Below are positions 18,901 through 28,714 of a stretch of 64,000 bases of DNA, one piece after another; the first letter of the stretch is position 1, and every line of letters begins with the position of its first letter. The translations under genes were made by a program, and so were the position numbers. The notes beneath the pieces were generated by a model, which had not been told where the DNA came from, searched no databases, and worked only from the letters and a program-made list of their open reading frames with translations. The DNA lies in the NCBI RefSeq assembly GCF_001435845.1, contig NZ_CM003596.1, positions 2,651,298-2,715,297 of the forward strand, in the 5' to 3' direction. The DNA is from Psychrobacter sp. P11G3. Lineage in GTDB: Bacteria; Pseudomonadota; Gammaproteobacteria; Pseudomonadales; Moraxellaceae.

Positions 18901-20106
18901 CTATTTATTCTGTTGACGCTTTAAATAGTCTTGGATACTGTTTGTTTTAGTCTTAGGCTGCTCTTGAGGTGCACTTGCACTAGGACGTGCAACGCTATCT
19001 TGATACTGCTGAGCTTGTGACTGCTTCTGACTGTTTAAAGCGCTGGTATGCACATTAGGATCAACAGGTTGAGTGCTATTAACAGAAGGTACTGGCTGCT
19101 CTACTACTTCTGGCTCTTGACCTGCATTTTCGTCTAACGTTAAGCCAGTTGCGATGACGGTTACATGTAAGTCGTCACCCATTTTTTCATCAATCACAGA
19201 ACCGTAGAAAATATGAGCGTCGTCGATGTCAGTAATTTCTTCGACTATTGCACTGATTTTGCTCATCTCATCTAGTGACAATGACTCTGAAGAAATAACG
19301 TTGACCAGTAGACCTTTTGCATTTTCTAAACGCAAATCATCAAGTAGTGGTGATCTGATGGCTTTTTCAGTCGCTTGACGCGCACGATCATCACCGCTGG
19401 CGCGGCCAATACCCATCATCGCATGACCTTTCGCAGTCATCGCCGTACGGATATCGTTAAAGTCAATATTGATCATACCTTCGCTAGCGATGGTTTCCGC
19501 AATACCTTGAACAGCATGCAGCAATACATCATCCGCTTTTTTGAAAGCATCTTGCATAGAGATGTTGCCGTATACACTCATCAACTTATCATTTGGAATC
19601 GTGATAATTGAGTCGACAAAGTTAGTCAGCTGCTCAATACCTGCTTTAGCAGCTTTGATACGCTTACCACCTTCAAATTTGAATGGCGTAGTCACAACCG
19701 CAACTGTCAGCACTTCCATTTCTTTCGCAATACGAGCAACAACTGGCGCTGCACCTGTACCAGTACCGCCGCCCATACCAGCAGTGATAAATACCATATC
19801 TGAGTGCTCAAGCAATGCGCGAATCGCTTCTTCTTCGCTCTCTGCTGCTTCACGACCCACTTCTGGATTTGCGCCTGCCCCTAGACCACGGTTGGTTTTT
19901 GCACCCAGTTGCAGTTTGTGCGGTGCAGTAAGACGATCTAGCGCTTGTTTATCTGTATTGGCACAAACGAACGTTACACCTCTGATGCCTTGCTGTACCA
20001 TATGTTCAACTGCATTACCGCCGCCGCCACCAACACCGAATACAGTGAAGCTTGCTTGGCCATTGTTTTGAAGCTGATTATCATCTGGCATGGTGTATTT
20101 TGACAT
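18901..20106 (-). CDS. ftsZ: Cell division protein FtsZ
   Basis: Tubulin-like GTPase that forms the division ring. The GTP-binding signature GGGTGTG is at 112-118 in FITAGMGGGTGTGAAPVVA; the N-terminal FGVGGGGGNAVEHM and the T7-loop region NIDFNDIRTAM follow the family. The globular part ends near residue 320; then comes a Gln/Ser/Pro-rich linker and a terminal peptide KTNSIQDYLKRQQNK, the FtsA/ZipA-binding tail, with the usual hydrophobic core reduced. Length 401. The ATG preceded by GGAGAAT is chosen; the frame extends 45 codons further upstream but outside the family. It follows ftsA after 265 bases. Confidence 0.98.
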   Translation of the reverse strand: MSKYTMPDDNQLQNNGQASFTVFGVGGGGGNAVEHMVQQGIRGVTFVCANTDKQALDRLTAPHKLQLGAKTNRGLGAGANPEVGREAAESEEEAIRALLEHSDMVFITAGMGGGTGTGAAPVVARIAKEMEVLTVAVVTTPFKFEGGKRIKAAKAGIEQLTNFVDSIITIPNDKLMSVYGNISMQDAFKKADDVLLHAVQGIAETIASEGMINIDFNDIRTAMTAKGHAMMGIGRASGDDRARQATEKAIRSPLLDDLRLENAKGLLVNVISSESLSLDEMSKISAIVEEITDIDDAHIFYGSVIDEKMGDDLHVTVIATGLTLDENAGQEPEVVEQPVPSVNSTQPVDPNVHTSALNSQKQSQAQQYQDSVARPSASAPQEQPKTKTNSIQDYLKRQQNK

Positions 20107-20371
20107 AAAAAAGATTCTCCAGTTGCAGATAGCGTGTAAGTCGATACATAGTAACGCACTCATGTGGCGCGCTATCGACATACTATATATAAATGTATTT
20201 AAATAAAACAGGGTATGGCTAAAATCGATCAGTATAGACAATAATATGTCATTATTACTTAATACTTTATTTTTAAAACGAATTTATTCGCAATGTTACT
20301 TTATTTTTTGCTTAATCAACTTAGAGGTATTCCATAATGTATAGATGCTCTAGATACGATATTAAACAGGT

Positions 20372-21664
20372 TTATAGTATTTTCTTTAAAACATTTGCAA
20401 ACCGTTGACCCGCGCTCCGAAACACGCCTGATACGCGATTGTTTTGAATCGCTTCAGGTTCGCTTTTCTCACTACGGCGAAACTGCTCACTTTGACTGTA
20501 TAACAACGTACCAAAAGCCGTCTGATAAGCACGGTCATTCACTTGACTATTTAGTAGCTTAAACGACTCATCATTATCAAAATGATTATAAGCACTGATA
20601 GCAGGATGAGTATTGGTCAGTACGACAGGCATTTTTAGTAGCTTTTTGGCAAAGGGTATCATACCTTTAATCGTACTACCGCCGCCAGTCAACACAATCC
20701 CTTTATCGATATAGCCTATCAAACCTGCTTCGTGTAATTGACGCGCTACTTCAGTAAATATCTGAACGTAACGAGCTTCAATAATACGTGCTAGGTTATA
20801 GATACCAATATTGATTTCGTCGCCCGAGCCTTGAGGCTTGAATAAAAAGAAGGCGCTTGGATCGACACTATTAACATCAGCTGTACCATGAGATTTCTTC
20901 AGTTTTTCAGCTTCAATCATAGAGATACCAAAATCAGCTGAAATATCCATTGTCACTTCATGACTGCCTGTTGCTATGCAATGGGTAAAAATCAGCTTGT
21001 TTTCTTTATATACACAAATGCTGGTCGTACTAGCACCGATATCTACTAAGCAAACGCCTTGCTGGCGTTCCTCAGTCATCAAACTATACTCAGCACTGGT
21101 CACTGCATCAAAAACAATATGATCAATGCCGACGTCACAACTTTGCAATAGCTTTTGGATATTCTGACGGCTGGCAACAGGCATCATCATCATGTGGTAC
21201 ATCACGGTGATATTGTGTGCCATCATCTCGATGACATCATCCACCATAAAATCTTGCTCATCGACATAAATACCTTGCTGACAGCAATGCATCAAATAAT
21301 AGTCAGATGATAAATCACGCGATTTTGCATTGGCCAATGCTTGTACCATGTCTTTGGCACGTACAACTTCATCTTCTACTTTGACCTCTCCAGCACTGTT
21401 TTTGCTAGATAGCTCAGGGGTCGCAAGCGTTAACCAAACACTATGCACACGGCAGTTAGCGGTGTCTTCCGCTTCTTGAATGGCTTGCTTAATAGCACCT
21501 TGCAGACGTTCACGATGCTTTATTTGACCTTGATAAAAATCGCTGTTTTTAACTTGTCCTACGCCCAAAATACGAATGTCTTTTGCAGAGACAACATTGC
21601 CTATGACGACATATACTGCCGTGGCACTTAGATGGACAACAACCAGATTTTCATTATTTTTCAT
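20372..21664 (-). CDS. ftsA: Cell division protein FtsA
   Basis: Actin-like ATPase that tethers FtsZ to the membrane. Sequence landmarks are the N-terminal VVVHLSATAVYVVIGNV, the phosphate-binding GVCLVDIGASTTSICVY (about 210-226), the GIVLTGGGSTIKGM loop (about 330-343) and the C-terminal amphipathic membrane-targeting helix GQRFANVLKKIL. The expected Asp-x-Gly after the start is altered: the first strand reads VHLSATAV rather than a DxG loop. Length 430 (E. coli 420). The ATG at MKNNEN is chosen over a TTG four codons upstream. It sits between ftsQ and ftsZ in dcw order. Confidence 0.95.
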   Translation of the reverse strand: MKNNENLVVVHLSATAVYVVIGNVVSAKDIRILGVGQVKNSDFYQGQIKHRERLQGAIKQAIQEAEDTANCRVHSVWLTLATPELSSKNSAGEVKVEDEVVRAKDMVQALANAKSRDLSSDYYLMHCCQQGIYVDEQDFMVDDVIEMMAHNITVMYHMMMMPVASRQNIQKLLQSCDVGIDHIVFDAVTSAEYSLMTEERQQGVCLVDIGASTTSICVYKENKLIFTHCIATGSHEVTMDISADFGISMIEAEKLKKSHGTADVNSVDPSAFFLFKPQGSGDEINIGIYNLARIIEARYVQIFTEVARQLHEAGLIGYIDKGIVLTGGGSTIKGMIPFAKKLLKMPVVLTNTHPAISAYNHFDNDESFKLLNSQVNDRAYQTAFGTLLYSQSEQFRRSEKSEPEAIQNNRVSGVFRSAGQRFANVLKKIL

Positions 21665-21686
21665 GGTACCAGACAAATTATCGCTA

Positions 21687-21715
21687 AATAGAAGAGCAAG
21701 TGACGCTCTTCTATT
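21687..21715 (-). promoter_or_regulatory. Perfect hairpin between ftsQ and ftsA
   Basis: AATAGAAGAGC pairs perfectly with GCTCTTCTATT around a 7-base loop, 22 bases before the ftsA ATG. No T tract follows on the minus strand, so it is probably not a simple terminator; an RNase processing site, attenuator or translation-modulating structure are possibilities. Confidence 0.5.
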
Positions 21716-21828
21716 GAATCATTAAAAAAAGCGTTACTAATACGCTATGATGTTGTACATATTTTCTTCAAACTAAATAAACTGTATTAGTTCACATCGG
21801 TTATGTATAGATGTAATACTTACTTAGG

Positions 21829-22617
21829 CTATTCTGATTCAGCACTCTGTGTCACGTTCCAAGCAATGGTAAAGCCATTTTTGTATCGTAAATCTACAGA
21901 CTGCATGTCATCTCGACGCGTACGTAACTGATTACCAAGCAGCTGGCTTAAATTCAGTAGTTTTTGCGCCGTATTTTCATTGTCTACAATTACACGTAAT
22001 CCATTGTCAAAGCGGATTAGCCAAGTCATTCTCGGTGACAGAATGATATCTTCGACCTGCATACCAAGCGGTGCATACCAATCATTGACCTGCTGCATTT
22101 GTTGCATAATAACTGGTGCTTGAGACATCTCGCCTTGTAGGGTGGCAAAACGCTCTTGTGTTAAATCTCTACTATCAGCAGGAACAAATACAGCGCCTTT
22201 TGCATCGACCAAACGTTCTGTACCAAAATTAGCAACTGCTTGTTTGGGTAACGCATTGACGACGATGCCACGTTGCCAATCACGAGAGATACTTACTTGG
22301 TCTACCCAGGCTAAGCCCATTGTAATATCTCGCAATGCTTGCAAATCAGAAGTAAAGAAGCTACTTACTTGTTGTTGTTCCATCACGTCTTGCAATGAGC
22401 CATACTGAGCAGCAGACAAACCTTGATTACTGACATAAATATTTGCGGGCGGCGCATCACGTAACGCTTTGCCGCCCATCATTAATATTAGCACTAGCAA
22501 ACCTAAGACCAGTACCATAAATAGATACTTTACCGTTGCCGGTATTTGGATCTTAGATTTTGGGCGACCGGCTTTATCACTCATCAAGTCAGTTACCTCG
22601 TTGACAGTTTGAGCCAT
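21829..22617 (-). CDS. ftsQ: Cell division protein FtsQ
   Basis: Bitopic inner-membrane divisome protein that links early and late division proteins through FtsB and FtsL. A cytoplasmic N-terminus of about 25 residues with a basic KAGRPKSKIQ stretch is followed by one membrane helix (about 30-48). A POTRA-like domain follows, with VDQVSISRDWQRGIVVNALPKQAVANFG, then the FtsQ domain with LRVIVDNENTAQKLLNLSQLL and LRYKNGFTIAWN near the end. The 262 residues match the family (E. coli 276). It lies between ddlB and ftsA. Confidence 0.92.
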   Translation of the reverse strand: MAQTVNEVTDLMSDKAGRPKSKIQIPATVKYLFMVLVLGLLVLILMMGGKALRDAPPANIYVSNQGLSAAQYGSLQDVMEQQQVSSFFTSDLQALRDITMGLAWVDQVSISRDWQRGIVVNALPKQAVANFGTERLVDAKGAVFVPADSRDLTQERFATLQGEMSQAPVIMQQMQQVNDWYAPLGMQVEDIILSPRMTWLIRFDNGLRVIVDNENTAQKLLNLSQLLGNQLRTRRDDMQSVDLRYKNGFTIAWNVTQSAESE

Positions 22618-22994
22618 AACGACCTTTGTCCCTATATTTGCATAAAACTGATCATGCTATTTATTGATATAAATCTGCGTATTTTTGGCAGAAGCTTATT
22701 AAGTCGATATGTTATCAAATTTTATTAAAAATATAGCTTATATACAGTGATTACGTTGATTTAAACGTAACATTTTTCTTAAATTATGAATAAGTTATCA
22801 GTTGTATTCACAAAACAACATAAATATCACCGAAATAGACCTATTCTTACAATATTAACGTATTTTATGGTTAAACAATAGCCAAACACCAACTAGCAGC
22901 AGCGAATTTACACAAGTTTACATGAAGCTGTGGTATAGCAGCTCTAGTGACACAAAGAGTCGTCACTATCTGCTCAATTTGGTTGATTTGACAG
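22618..22994. other. Intergenic region between ddlB and ftsQ
   Basis: A 377-base gap in what is often a tightly packed operon. It has an inverted repeat TTACGTT/AACGTAA near 22752-22771 and, close to the ddlB end, two small hairpin-forming sequences (GTGAC/GTCAC and AGCTG/CAGCT). A promoter for ftsQ-ftsA-ftsZ is likely here but not pinned down. Confidence 0.4.
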
Positions 22995-23987
22995 TTATAG
23001 CGTTTGCGCCAAAATATGCCAGCATAGTGCATCAAAATCTAGTCCCCGAGCTTTGGCCGCCATCGGAACCAAACTATGACTGGTCATACCTGGTACGGTA
23101 TTGATTTCAAGCAACCAAAAATTGCCTGCTTCGTCTTGCATGGCATCGATACGCCCCCAGCCTTTTGCATCTACTGCACGAAATGCTGCAAGGCTTAAAT
23201 CTTGCAGGTGCTTTTCATCAGCAGCGCTCAATCCACAGGGAATGTAGTAACTGGTATCGTTACGATTATACTTGGCTTCAAAATCATAGAAATTAGTGAT
23301 ATCGGCAGGCTCAAGGCGAATAACTGGATAGGCTTCATCATCGATAATCACAATCGTAAATTCGCGACCTGTAATCCAGCGCTCAGCCATCACCGCATCA
23401 CCACATTCCACTGCAGTTGCATAAGCGGCAGGCAGCTCATCAAGATGATTAACCTTGGTCATGCCAATGCTTGAACCTTCATGAACTGGTTTAATGATAA
23501 GTGGTAAACCTAACATATTAACCACTTGCTGCCAGTCAGTATCAGCCGTCAATAATGAAAATGGTGCAGTTGAAAGGCCGCAACCTTGCCACAATTGCTT
23601 GGTACGTACTTTGTCCATGCCTAATGCAGAAGCTAGAATGCCTGAACCAGTTTGCGGTATATCAAACCACTGTAGTACGCCTTGCAGCAGGCCATCTTCG
23701 CCGCCGCGACCATGCAAAACATTAAACACGCGGTCAAATTTTCGTAGCTCAGTAATGTCTTGATGCTTTGGATCAAAGTGAGTGGCATCAACGCCTTGGT
23801 TTTGGAGTGCTTGCAATACTGCCGCACCACTATCCAAAGACACGCTGCGCTCATTGCTACTGCCACCATAAATAACGGCGACTTTGCCAAACTGACTGGC
23901 GTCTTTTGTATGAGTCGTCGTGTCTAAAGATGTATCATTGGTAGCTGCATTTTGAGTGCTATTATTGTCTTTATTATCAGTTGTCAT
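22995..23987 (-). CDS. ddlB: D-alanine--D-alanine ligase Ddl
   Basis: ATP-grasp enzyme making the D-Ala-D-Ala dipeptide for the peptidoglycan stem. The N-terminal lobe begins KVAVIYGGSSNERSVSLDSG (about 32-51); LPLIIKPVHEGSSIGMTKV carries the ATP-binding loop; the metal-binding end is WLLEINTVPGMTSHSLVPMAA. Before the domain there are about 30 residues of polar Asn/Thr/Asp-rich sequence not present in E. coli DdlB (306). It lies 23 bases downstream of murC and is probably co-transcribed with it. Confidence 0.96.
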   Translation of the reverse strand: MTTDNKDNNSTQNAATNDTSLDTTTHTKDASQFGKVAVIYGGSSNERSVSLDSGAAVLQALQNQGVDATHFDPKHQDITELRKFDRVFNVLHGRGGEDGLLQGVLQWFDIPQTGSGILASALGMDKVRTKQLWQGCGLSTAPFSLLTADTDWQQVVNMLGLPLIIKPVHEGSSIGMTKVNHLDELPAAYATAVECGDAVMAERWITGREFTIVIIDDEAYPVIRLEPADITNFYDFEAKYNRNDTSYYIPCGLSAADEKHLQDLSLAAFRAVDAKGWGRIDAMQDEAGNFWLLEINTVPGMTSHSLVPMAAKARGLDFDALCWHILAQTL

Positions 23988-24010
23988 GAGGATCGTCCCT
24001 AAATTTTAGC

Positions 24011-25450
24011 TTACTTAATATAAAGGTTATTGGCAGCCAAATCGATAGCAATTTGCCCAACATTACCAGCACCTTGGGTAATCAGCATGTCGTTGGCTTT
24101 TAGCAAACGCTGCATAACAGGGGCTAGATTGTCTTTATCAATAATAGTCGGTTCAACTTCACCGCGCAAACGGATACTGCGCGCTAGTGACTTGGTATCA
24201 GCGCCCATAATCGGGTTCTCACCTGCTGAATAAACATCTAATAATAATAGCTCATCAACGCTCGATAGCACTTCTACAAAATCATCGTAGCAATCACGGG
24301 TACGGCTATAACGATGTGGCTGAAATAGCATTACTAAACGACGATCAGGGAAGCTTTGACGAGCGGCTTTGATGGTCGCATCGACTTCTTTTGGGTGATG
24401 ACCATAATCATCAATCAATAAGACATTGCCATCATCGATATCGACAGAGGCATGCTGTTCAAAACGACGGCCCACGCCTTCAAATTTCTGCAGAGCACGC
24501 TCAATTGCTGCATCATCAACGCCTTCATCGGTCGCCATCGTGATGGCAGCAAGAGCGTTATAGACATTATGTGTACCAGGAATGTTCAACGTCAGGCGTA
24601 ATGGCTCACGGTCACGGCGCAGTACTGTAAAATGAGTCTTAGTCCCTTCTGTCACTAAGTCTACAGCTTGTACGTCATTGAACGGTTCAAGACCGAAGGT
24701 TAATACTGGACGACCGATATCATCAATCATCGCATATAGCTCAGGATCGTCACCGCAGACCACTGCCAAACCGTAGAACGGCATGTTTTGTAGAAACTGG
24801 ATATAAGCGGCTTTTAATTTATCAAAGCTGTTTTCGTAGGTTTCCATATGGTCTTGGTCGATATTGGTCACAATCGCGGCCATCGGATGCAATGACAAGA
24901 ACGATGCATCAGACTCATCTGCTTCTGCTACCAAGAAACGGCTGCTACCCAATGCCGCATTTTTGCCTGACGCATTTAACTTACCGCCGATGACATAAGT
25001 AGGATCTAGCTGTCCTTCTGCCATCATTGTGGTTAGCAAACTGGTCGTCGTCGTTTTGCCATGCGCGCCAGCAACTGCGATACCATGACGATAGCGCATT
25101 AATTCACCAAGCATATCGGCGCGGCGTACTACTGGCAGGCGAGCTTCAAGTGCTGCTTTTACTTCAGGGTTGCTACGATCAATCGCTGATGAGACAACGA
25201 TAACATCGGCATTGGCAATATTTTTGGAGTCATGGCCTATCGATATCTCGATGCCAATCTGCTGTAATCGTTTAGTCACCAAGCTTTCTGCGATGTCAGA
25301 ACCACTAACCTGATAGCCTTGATTGTTCATCACCTCAGCGATACCACACATGCCTGAGCCACCAATACCGATGAAATGCAAATGCTGGATACGGCGCATT
25401 TCTGGTATTTCAATCAAACGCTTAGGTAGAGCTTTCGCAGAGGTAGGCAT
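24011..25450 (-). CDS. murC: UDP-N-acetylmuramate--L-alanine ligase MurC
   Basis: Adds L-Ala to UDP-MurNAc, the first peptide step of peptidoglycan precursor synthesis. The Rossmann loop IGIGGSGM is at about 27-34 and the ATP-binding P-loop GAHGKTT at 128-134. [12 protein letters not shown] and [10 protein letters not shown], and the later DDYGHHPKE and FQPHRYSRT, are Mur-ligase signatures. Length 479 (E. coli 491). It is the middle gene of murG-murC-ddlB; gaps are 65 and 23 bases. Confidence 0.97.
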   Translation of the reverse strand: MPTSAKALPKRLIEIPEMRRIQHLHFIGIGGSGMCGIAEVMNNQGYQVSGSDIAESLVTKRLQQIGIEISIGHDSKNIANADVIVVSSAIDRSNPEVKAALEARLPVVRRADMLGELMRYRHGIAVAGAHGKTTTTSLLTTMMAEGQLDPTYVIGGKLNASGKNAALGSSRFLVAEADESDASFLSLHPMAAIVTNIDQDHMETYENSFDKLKAAYIQFLQNMPFYGLAVVCGDDPELYAMIDDIGRPVLTFGLEPFNDVQAVDLVTEGTKTHFTVLRRDREPLRLTLNIPGTHNVYNALAAITMATDEGVDDAAIERALQKFEGVGRRFEQHASVDIDDGNVLLIDDYGHHPKEVDATIKAARQSFPDRRLVMLFQPHRYSRTRDCYDDFVEVLSSVDELLLLDVYSAGENPIMGADTKSLARSIRLRGEVEPTIIDKDNLAPVMQRLLKANDMLITQGAGNVGQIAIDLAANNLYIK

Positions 25451-25515
25451 AAGGATCTCTCTTTATTAAAGGTCAATAAAACTTAGTAAATTCAAATAAG
25501 GGTATAGATGACAGA

Positions 25516-26601
25516 CTATAGCGCTTGCCAAATGATATCAGCAACTTGCTTACTCGCACTACGGTTGGCCAATGCATGGCCTTTTTTCGCCATCGCCAAG
25601 CACTTCTCTCGATTGAGTGCGCCAAGCTCGTCACTTAAACTATTGGCAGTTAGCTCTGACTGTGGCAATAAAACTGCAGCATCATGCGAGGTCAGCGTGC
25701 GCGCATTAGCCGTCTGATGGTCATCCACTGCATGCGGTAGCGGTACAAAAATAGCGGCAATTCCGACGTTTTGAATCTCGGTCACGGTCAGCGCACCTGC
25801 GCGGCAAACGATGATATCTGCCCAGTTATAAGCTGCTGCCATATCATTAATAAACGGTTGTACAGTAAACTGATGGTTGTTTAATTCTTGTTCGCTATAA
25901 ACCGCTTGCGTGGCTGCTTCATTATTGCGTCCACACTGGTGTAGGACTTCAAATGGCTGATCTAGTAATGCTAACGCTTTTGGTACTGTATCATTTAATA
26001 CCTGAGCGCCAAGTGAACCGCCGACTACCAACAGTTTAAGTGGTGAACTGTCATTTACATCGTAGCGTACCGTTGGCTCTGCGACACCAGTAATGGCATT
26101 ACGCACAGGATTGCCCACTGTCTCAAGTTTTGCATCTTGCTGACTATTGGCAAAGGTATTCTCGAACGCTTGTAATGTTTTGGTCGACAGTTTAGATAAG
26201 TAGCGGTTACTCATGCCAGCAATAGCATTCTGCTCATGGATAATCAATGGCGTATTAGTCATACGTGCAGCGATACCGCCGGGTGCAGTGACATAACCAC
26301 CGAACCCAACGACCACATCAATCTGATTACTACGTATCACTTTTACGGCTGCCATCGTTGCGGATAACAGAGTCATTGGTAGCTTTAATAGTCGACCAAC
26401 GCCTTTGCCACGAAGCCCTTGCATATTAATAGCATGAAAAGGATAACCTGTCGGCTCAACCAAACCGTTTTCCATACCGTTTGGCGTTCCCAACCAATGA
26501 ATCACCGCACCGCGCTGAGTCAACTCGTCGCTCACTGCAAGCGCTGGAAAAACATGCCCGCCCGTACCAGCTGCCATCATCAATATATGCGGTGTTTTCA
26601 T
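25516..26601 (-). CDS. murG: Lipid II synthase MurG
   Basis: Peripheral membrane glycosyltransferase (GT28) that transfers GlcNAc to lipid I. The N-terminal Gly-rich loop GTGGHVFPA is at 12-20. VVGFGGYVTAPGGIAARM, PLIIHEQNAIAGMSNR, LLVVGGSLGAQVLND and the UDP-GlcNAc-binding CRAGALTVTEI and FVPLPHAVDDHQTANA follow in order. The 361 residues match E. coli (355). It is the first visible gene of the minus-strand dcw segment here; ftsW, murD and mraY are not in the window. Confidence 0.97.
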   Translation of the reverse strand: MKTPHILMMAAGTGGHVFPALAVSDELTQRGAVIHWLGTPNGMENGLVEPTGYPFHAINMQGLRGKGVGRLLKLPMTLLSATMAAVKVIRSNQIDVVVGFGGYVTAPGGIAARMTNTPLIIHEQNAIAGMSNRYLSKLSTKTLQAFENTFANSQQDAKLETVGNPVRNAITGVAEPTVRYDVNDSSPLKLLVVGGSLGAQVLNDTVPKALALLDQPFEVLHQCGRNNEAATQAVYSEQELNNHQFTVQPFINDMAAAYNWADIIVCRAGALTVTEIQNVGIAAIFVPLPHAVDDHQTANARTLTSHDAAVLLPQSELTANSLSDELGALNREKCLAMAKKGHALANRSASKQVADIIWQAL

Positions 26602-26740
26602 GAACGCCTGCCTATCTTTACTTTATTTATATGAAGGGTTTATCTCACTACTGCGGTAGCAATTATGAAAAATAACGACCTAGCCAAAGCCCGCATAGTA
26701 TAGAGGAAATCATTGTCTTATATACAGTACTTTATGCAGC

Positions 26741-26781
26741 AAAAATAACAAAAATCCAAGCTATGATCGGTCATAGCTTGG
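26741..26781 (-). terminator. Rho-independent terminator of gshB
   Basis: An 11-bp stem (CCAAGCTATGA/TCATAGCTTGG) with a TCGG tetraloop ends in a T-rich run on the minus strand, about 120 bases after the gshB stop. Confidence 0.75.
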
Positions 26782-26854
26782 CATCGTGTAATGCTAATAA
26801 ACGGTAAGGAAAATCTAATGACTAACAATACCTCAAAATATAGGTTTTACGTAG

Positions 26855-26888
26855 TCAAAATATTCCTGAACTCAAAATATTCCTGAAC
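26855..26888. repeat. Exact 17-bp tandem duplication
   Basis: TCAAAATATTCCTGAAC occurs twice head to tail between the gshB stop and its terminator. It looks like a replication slippage duplication. Confidence 0.85.
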
Positions 26889-26898
26889 ATAGCGAAAG

Positions 26899-27870
26899 CT
26901 ACGCAGTAAATTTATTCTCAATCGCCACGATAAAGTCGGTCGCGATATCTGTACCGCATTGATCATCAATCTCACGTACGCATGTTGGGCTAGTAACGTT
27001 AATCTCAGTGATGCGCCCACCGATCAAGTCTAGACCAACGAACATTAGGCCTTTTTCTTTGACAATTGGCGCCACAACTTCTGCTACTTGGCGTTCGATA
27101 TCAGTCAATGGCATAGCAACGCCACTACCACCAGCTGCTAGATTACCACGGGTCTCGCCTTTGGTTGGAATACGAGCCAAACTATAATCTACCACGACTC
27201 CATCGACGATCAATACGCGCTTGTCGCCCTCTTTGATTTCTGGCAAATAACGCTGCGCCATGATGGGCAAAGTCTCAAGCTCAGTCAGTATCTCTAACGT
27301 CACTCCGATGTTTGGGCTATCAGCAGTTAAACGAAAAATACCAGTGCCGCCCATACCATCTAATGGCTTGACGATGACGTCCTGCTGTTCAGCGATGAAC
27401 TTACGAATGTGTGCTTGTTTGCTGGTCACAATCGTTGGGCTCATATAATCGCTGAACCACGTCGCAAATAACTTCTCATTGCAGTCGCGAATCGCTTGTG
27501 GATCATTGACCACGAGCACGCCTGCTGCTTTGGCATGGTCTAGCATATAAGTGGCATAAATAAAGCGCATATCAAACGGTGGATCTTTGCGCATCAAAAT
27601 CATGTCATAGTCGCCGACTGGCCCTGTGCTTTTATCACCCAATGTATAGAAATCTGCAGGATCACGCTTTACTGTCAGTGGCTGCGTATCAACCATCAAC
27701 TGACCACGGTCCAACCACAGGTCATGAATCTGACAATAACCGAGCTGATGGCCACGGTCTTGAGCGGCCCACATCATAGCGAGACTGGTGTCTTTTTTAT
27801 AATTGACCCGTTCGATAGGATCCATAATAACGAGTATTTTTAGCGACTTTTCTTGTTTTTGTTGGCTCAT
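26899..27870 (-). CDS. gshB: Glutathione synthetase GshB
   Basis: ATP-grasp enzyme joining gamma-glutamylcysteine and glycine. Landmarks are IVMDPIERVNYKKDTSLAMM-like sequence (here VIMDPIERVNYKKDTS) near the start, DPPFDMRFIYATYMLD, ATP-grasp VKPLDGMGGTGIFRL and the C-terminal FVGLDLIGGRITEINVTSPT. About 323 residues, as in E. coli (315). I chose the ATG of MSQQKQ over a GTG four codons earlier. It stands 65 bases downstream of pyrE. Glutathione made here would supply any Kef-type gating of the antiporter at 0.6 kb, which is inference. Confidence 0.96.
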   Translation of the reverse strand: MSQQKQEKSLKILVIMDPIERVNYKKDTSLAMMWAAQDRGHQLGYCQIHDLWLDRGQLMVDTQPLTVKRDPADFYTLGDKSTGPVGDYDMILMRKDPPFDMRFIYATYMLDHAKAAGVLVVNDPQAIRDCNEKLFATWFSDYMSPTIVTSKQAHIRKFIAEQQDVIVKPLDGMGGTGIFRLTADSPNIGVTLEILTELETLPIMAQRYLPEIKEGDKRVLIVDGVVVDYSLARIPTKGETRGNLAAGGSGVAMPLTDIERQVAEVVAPIVKEKGLMFVGLDLIGGRITEINVTSPTCVREIDDQCGTDIATDFIVAIENKFTA

Positions 27871-27935
27871 GATAAGACTCACTTACGTTATATTGTTGAT
27901 ATGAAACGAACTTATTAAACAACATCAGTGCCCAA

Positions 27936-28652
27936 CTATACGCCGTACTGCTCACGGTAGTGTTGCATTTTGGCTAACTGGGTCGCGTCTTTATGCTGGC
28001 CGTTTTGTGCACCATGGTCATCGGCCAAATAACTGATCAAATCATCGATATCGACCAATGCACGTACAGGCACTTCTAGTGTCGCGGCAAGCTCTTGAAT
28101 AGCAGAGTGCTCGGCTTGACCTTTCTCTTTACGGTCAAGTGCGACGATAATACCAGCAACGCTTGCGCCTGCTTGCTCTAAAATCTCGACCACTTCGCGC
28201 ATGGCTGTACCCGCTGTGATGACGTCGTCAAGCACCCAAACGGCCTTGCCAGTTACGTCAGCACCGACCAAATTTCCGCCTTCACCATGAGTTTTGGCTT
28301 CTTTACGATTATAACCCCACTTAGCATTAATGCCATGATGTAGCCATAACGCTTGCGCCGTCGCTGCGACAAAAGGAATACCTTTATAAGCCGCACCAAA
28401 GATGACCAGCTCTTGCTCATTATCGCCGTTATTTGCCGTACTCATTTGTTCAGCCAAGGCATCTGCGTAACCACGTGCTAGTAACGACAACATCTCACCA
28501 GTCGCAAGCAAGCCTGCATTAAAAAAGTACGGACTGATACGACCAGACTTTAGGACAAACTCACCAAACTTTAGCACTTGGTTGTCTAGAGCCAGTTGAA
28601 TAAATCGATGAGATGCAAATGTAGGGTCTTGAGGGCGTGTTACATGAGACAT
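27936..28652 (-). CDS. pyrE: Orotate phosphoribosyltransferase PyrE
   Basis: Converts orotate and PRPP to orotidine 5'-phosphate in pyrimidine synthesis. The N-terminal FGEFVLKSGRISPYFFNAG and the PRPP-binding loop VWVLDDVITAGTAMRE are diagnostic; YNRKEAKTHGEGG is the catalytic loop. About 238 residues, slightly longer than E. coli (213), with Asn/Gly-rich (NNGDNEQE) and C-terminal insertions. The ATG after TAGGAATGTC is chosen; the frame extends 25 codons upstream into the neighbouring gene. It follows an unknown gene by about 60 bases. Confidence 0.95.
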   Translation of the reverse strand: MSHVTRPQDPTFASHRFIQLALDNQVLKFGEFVLKSGRISPYFFNAGLLATGEMLSLLARGYADALAEQMSTANNGDNEQELVIFGAAYKGIPFVAATAQALWLHHGINAKWGYNRKEAKTHGEGGNLVGADVTGKAVWVLDDVITAGTAMREVVEILEQAGASVAGIIVALDRKEKGQAEHSAIQELAATLEVPVRALVDIDDLISYLADDHGAQNGQHKDATQLAKMQHYREQYGV

Positions 28653-28714
28653 TATGACATTCCTATCAGCAAAAAGAGGGGACAAAAAATTTGCATTATT
28701 GTACGCATTATTGA

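Noticed and set aside
19541..20071. 176-codon open frame antisense to ftsZ
   Set aside because: It is the shadow of a conserved gene; composition (Pro/Ala/Ser/Thr/Cys rich) is typical of antisense frames.
20107..20241. Extended ftsZ start 45 codons upstream
   Set aside because: No family similarity in the extension; the downstream ATG has a good GGAGAAT ribosome-binding site.
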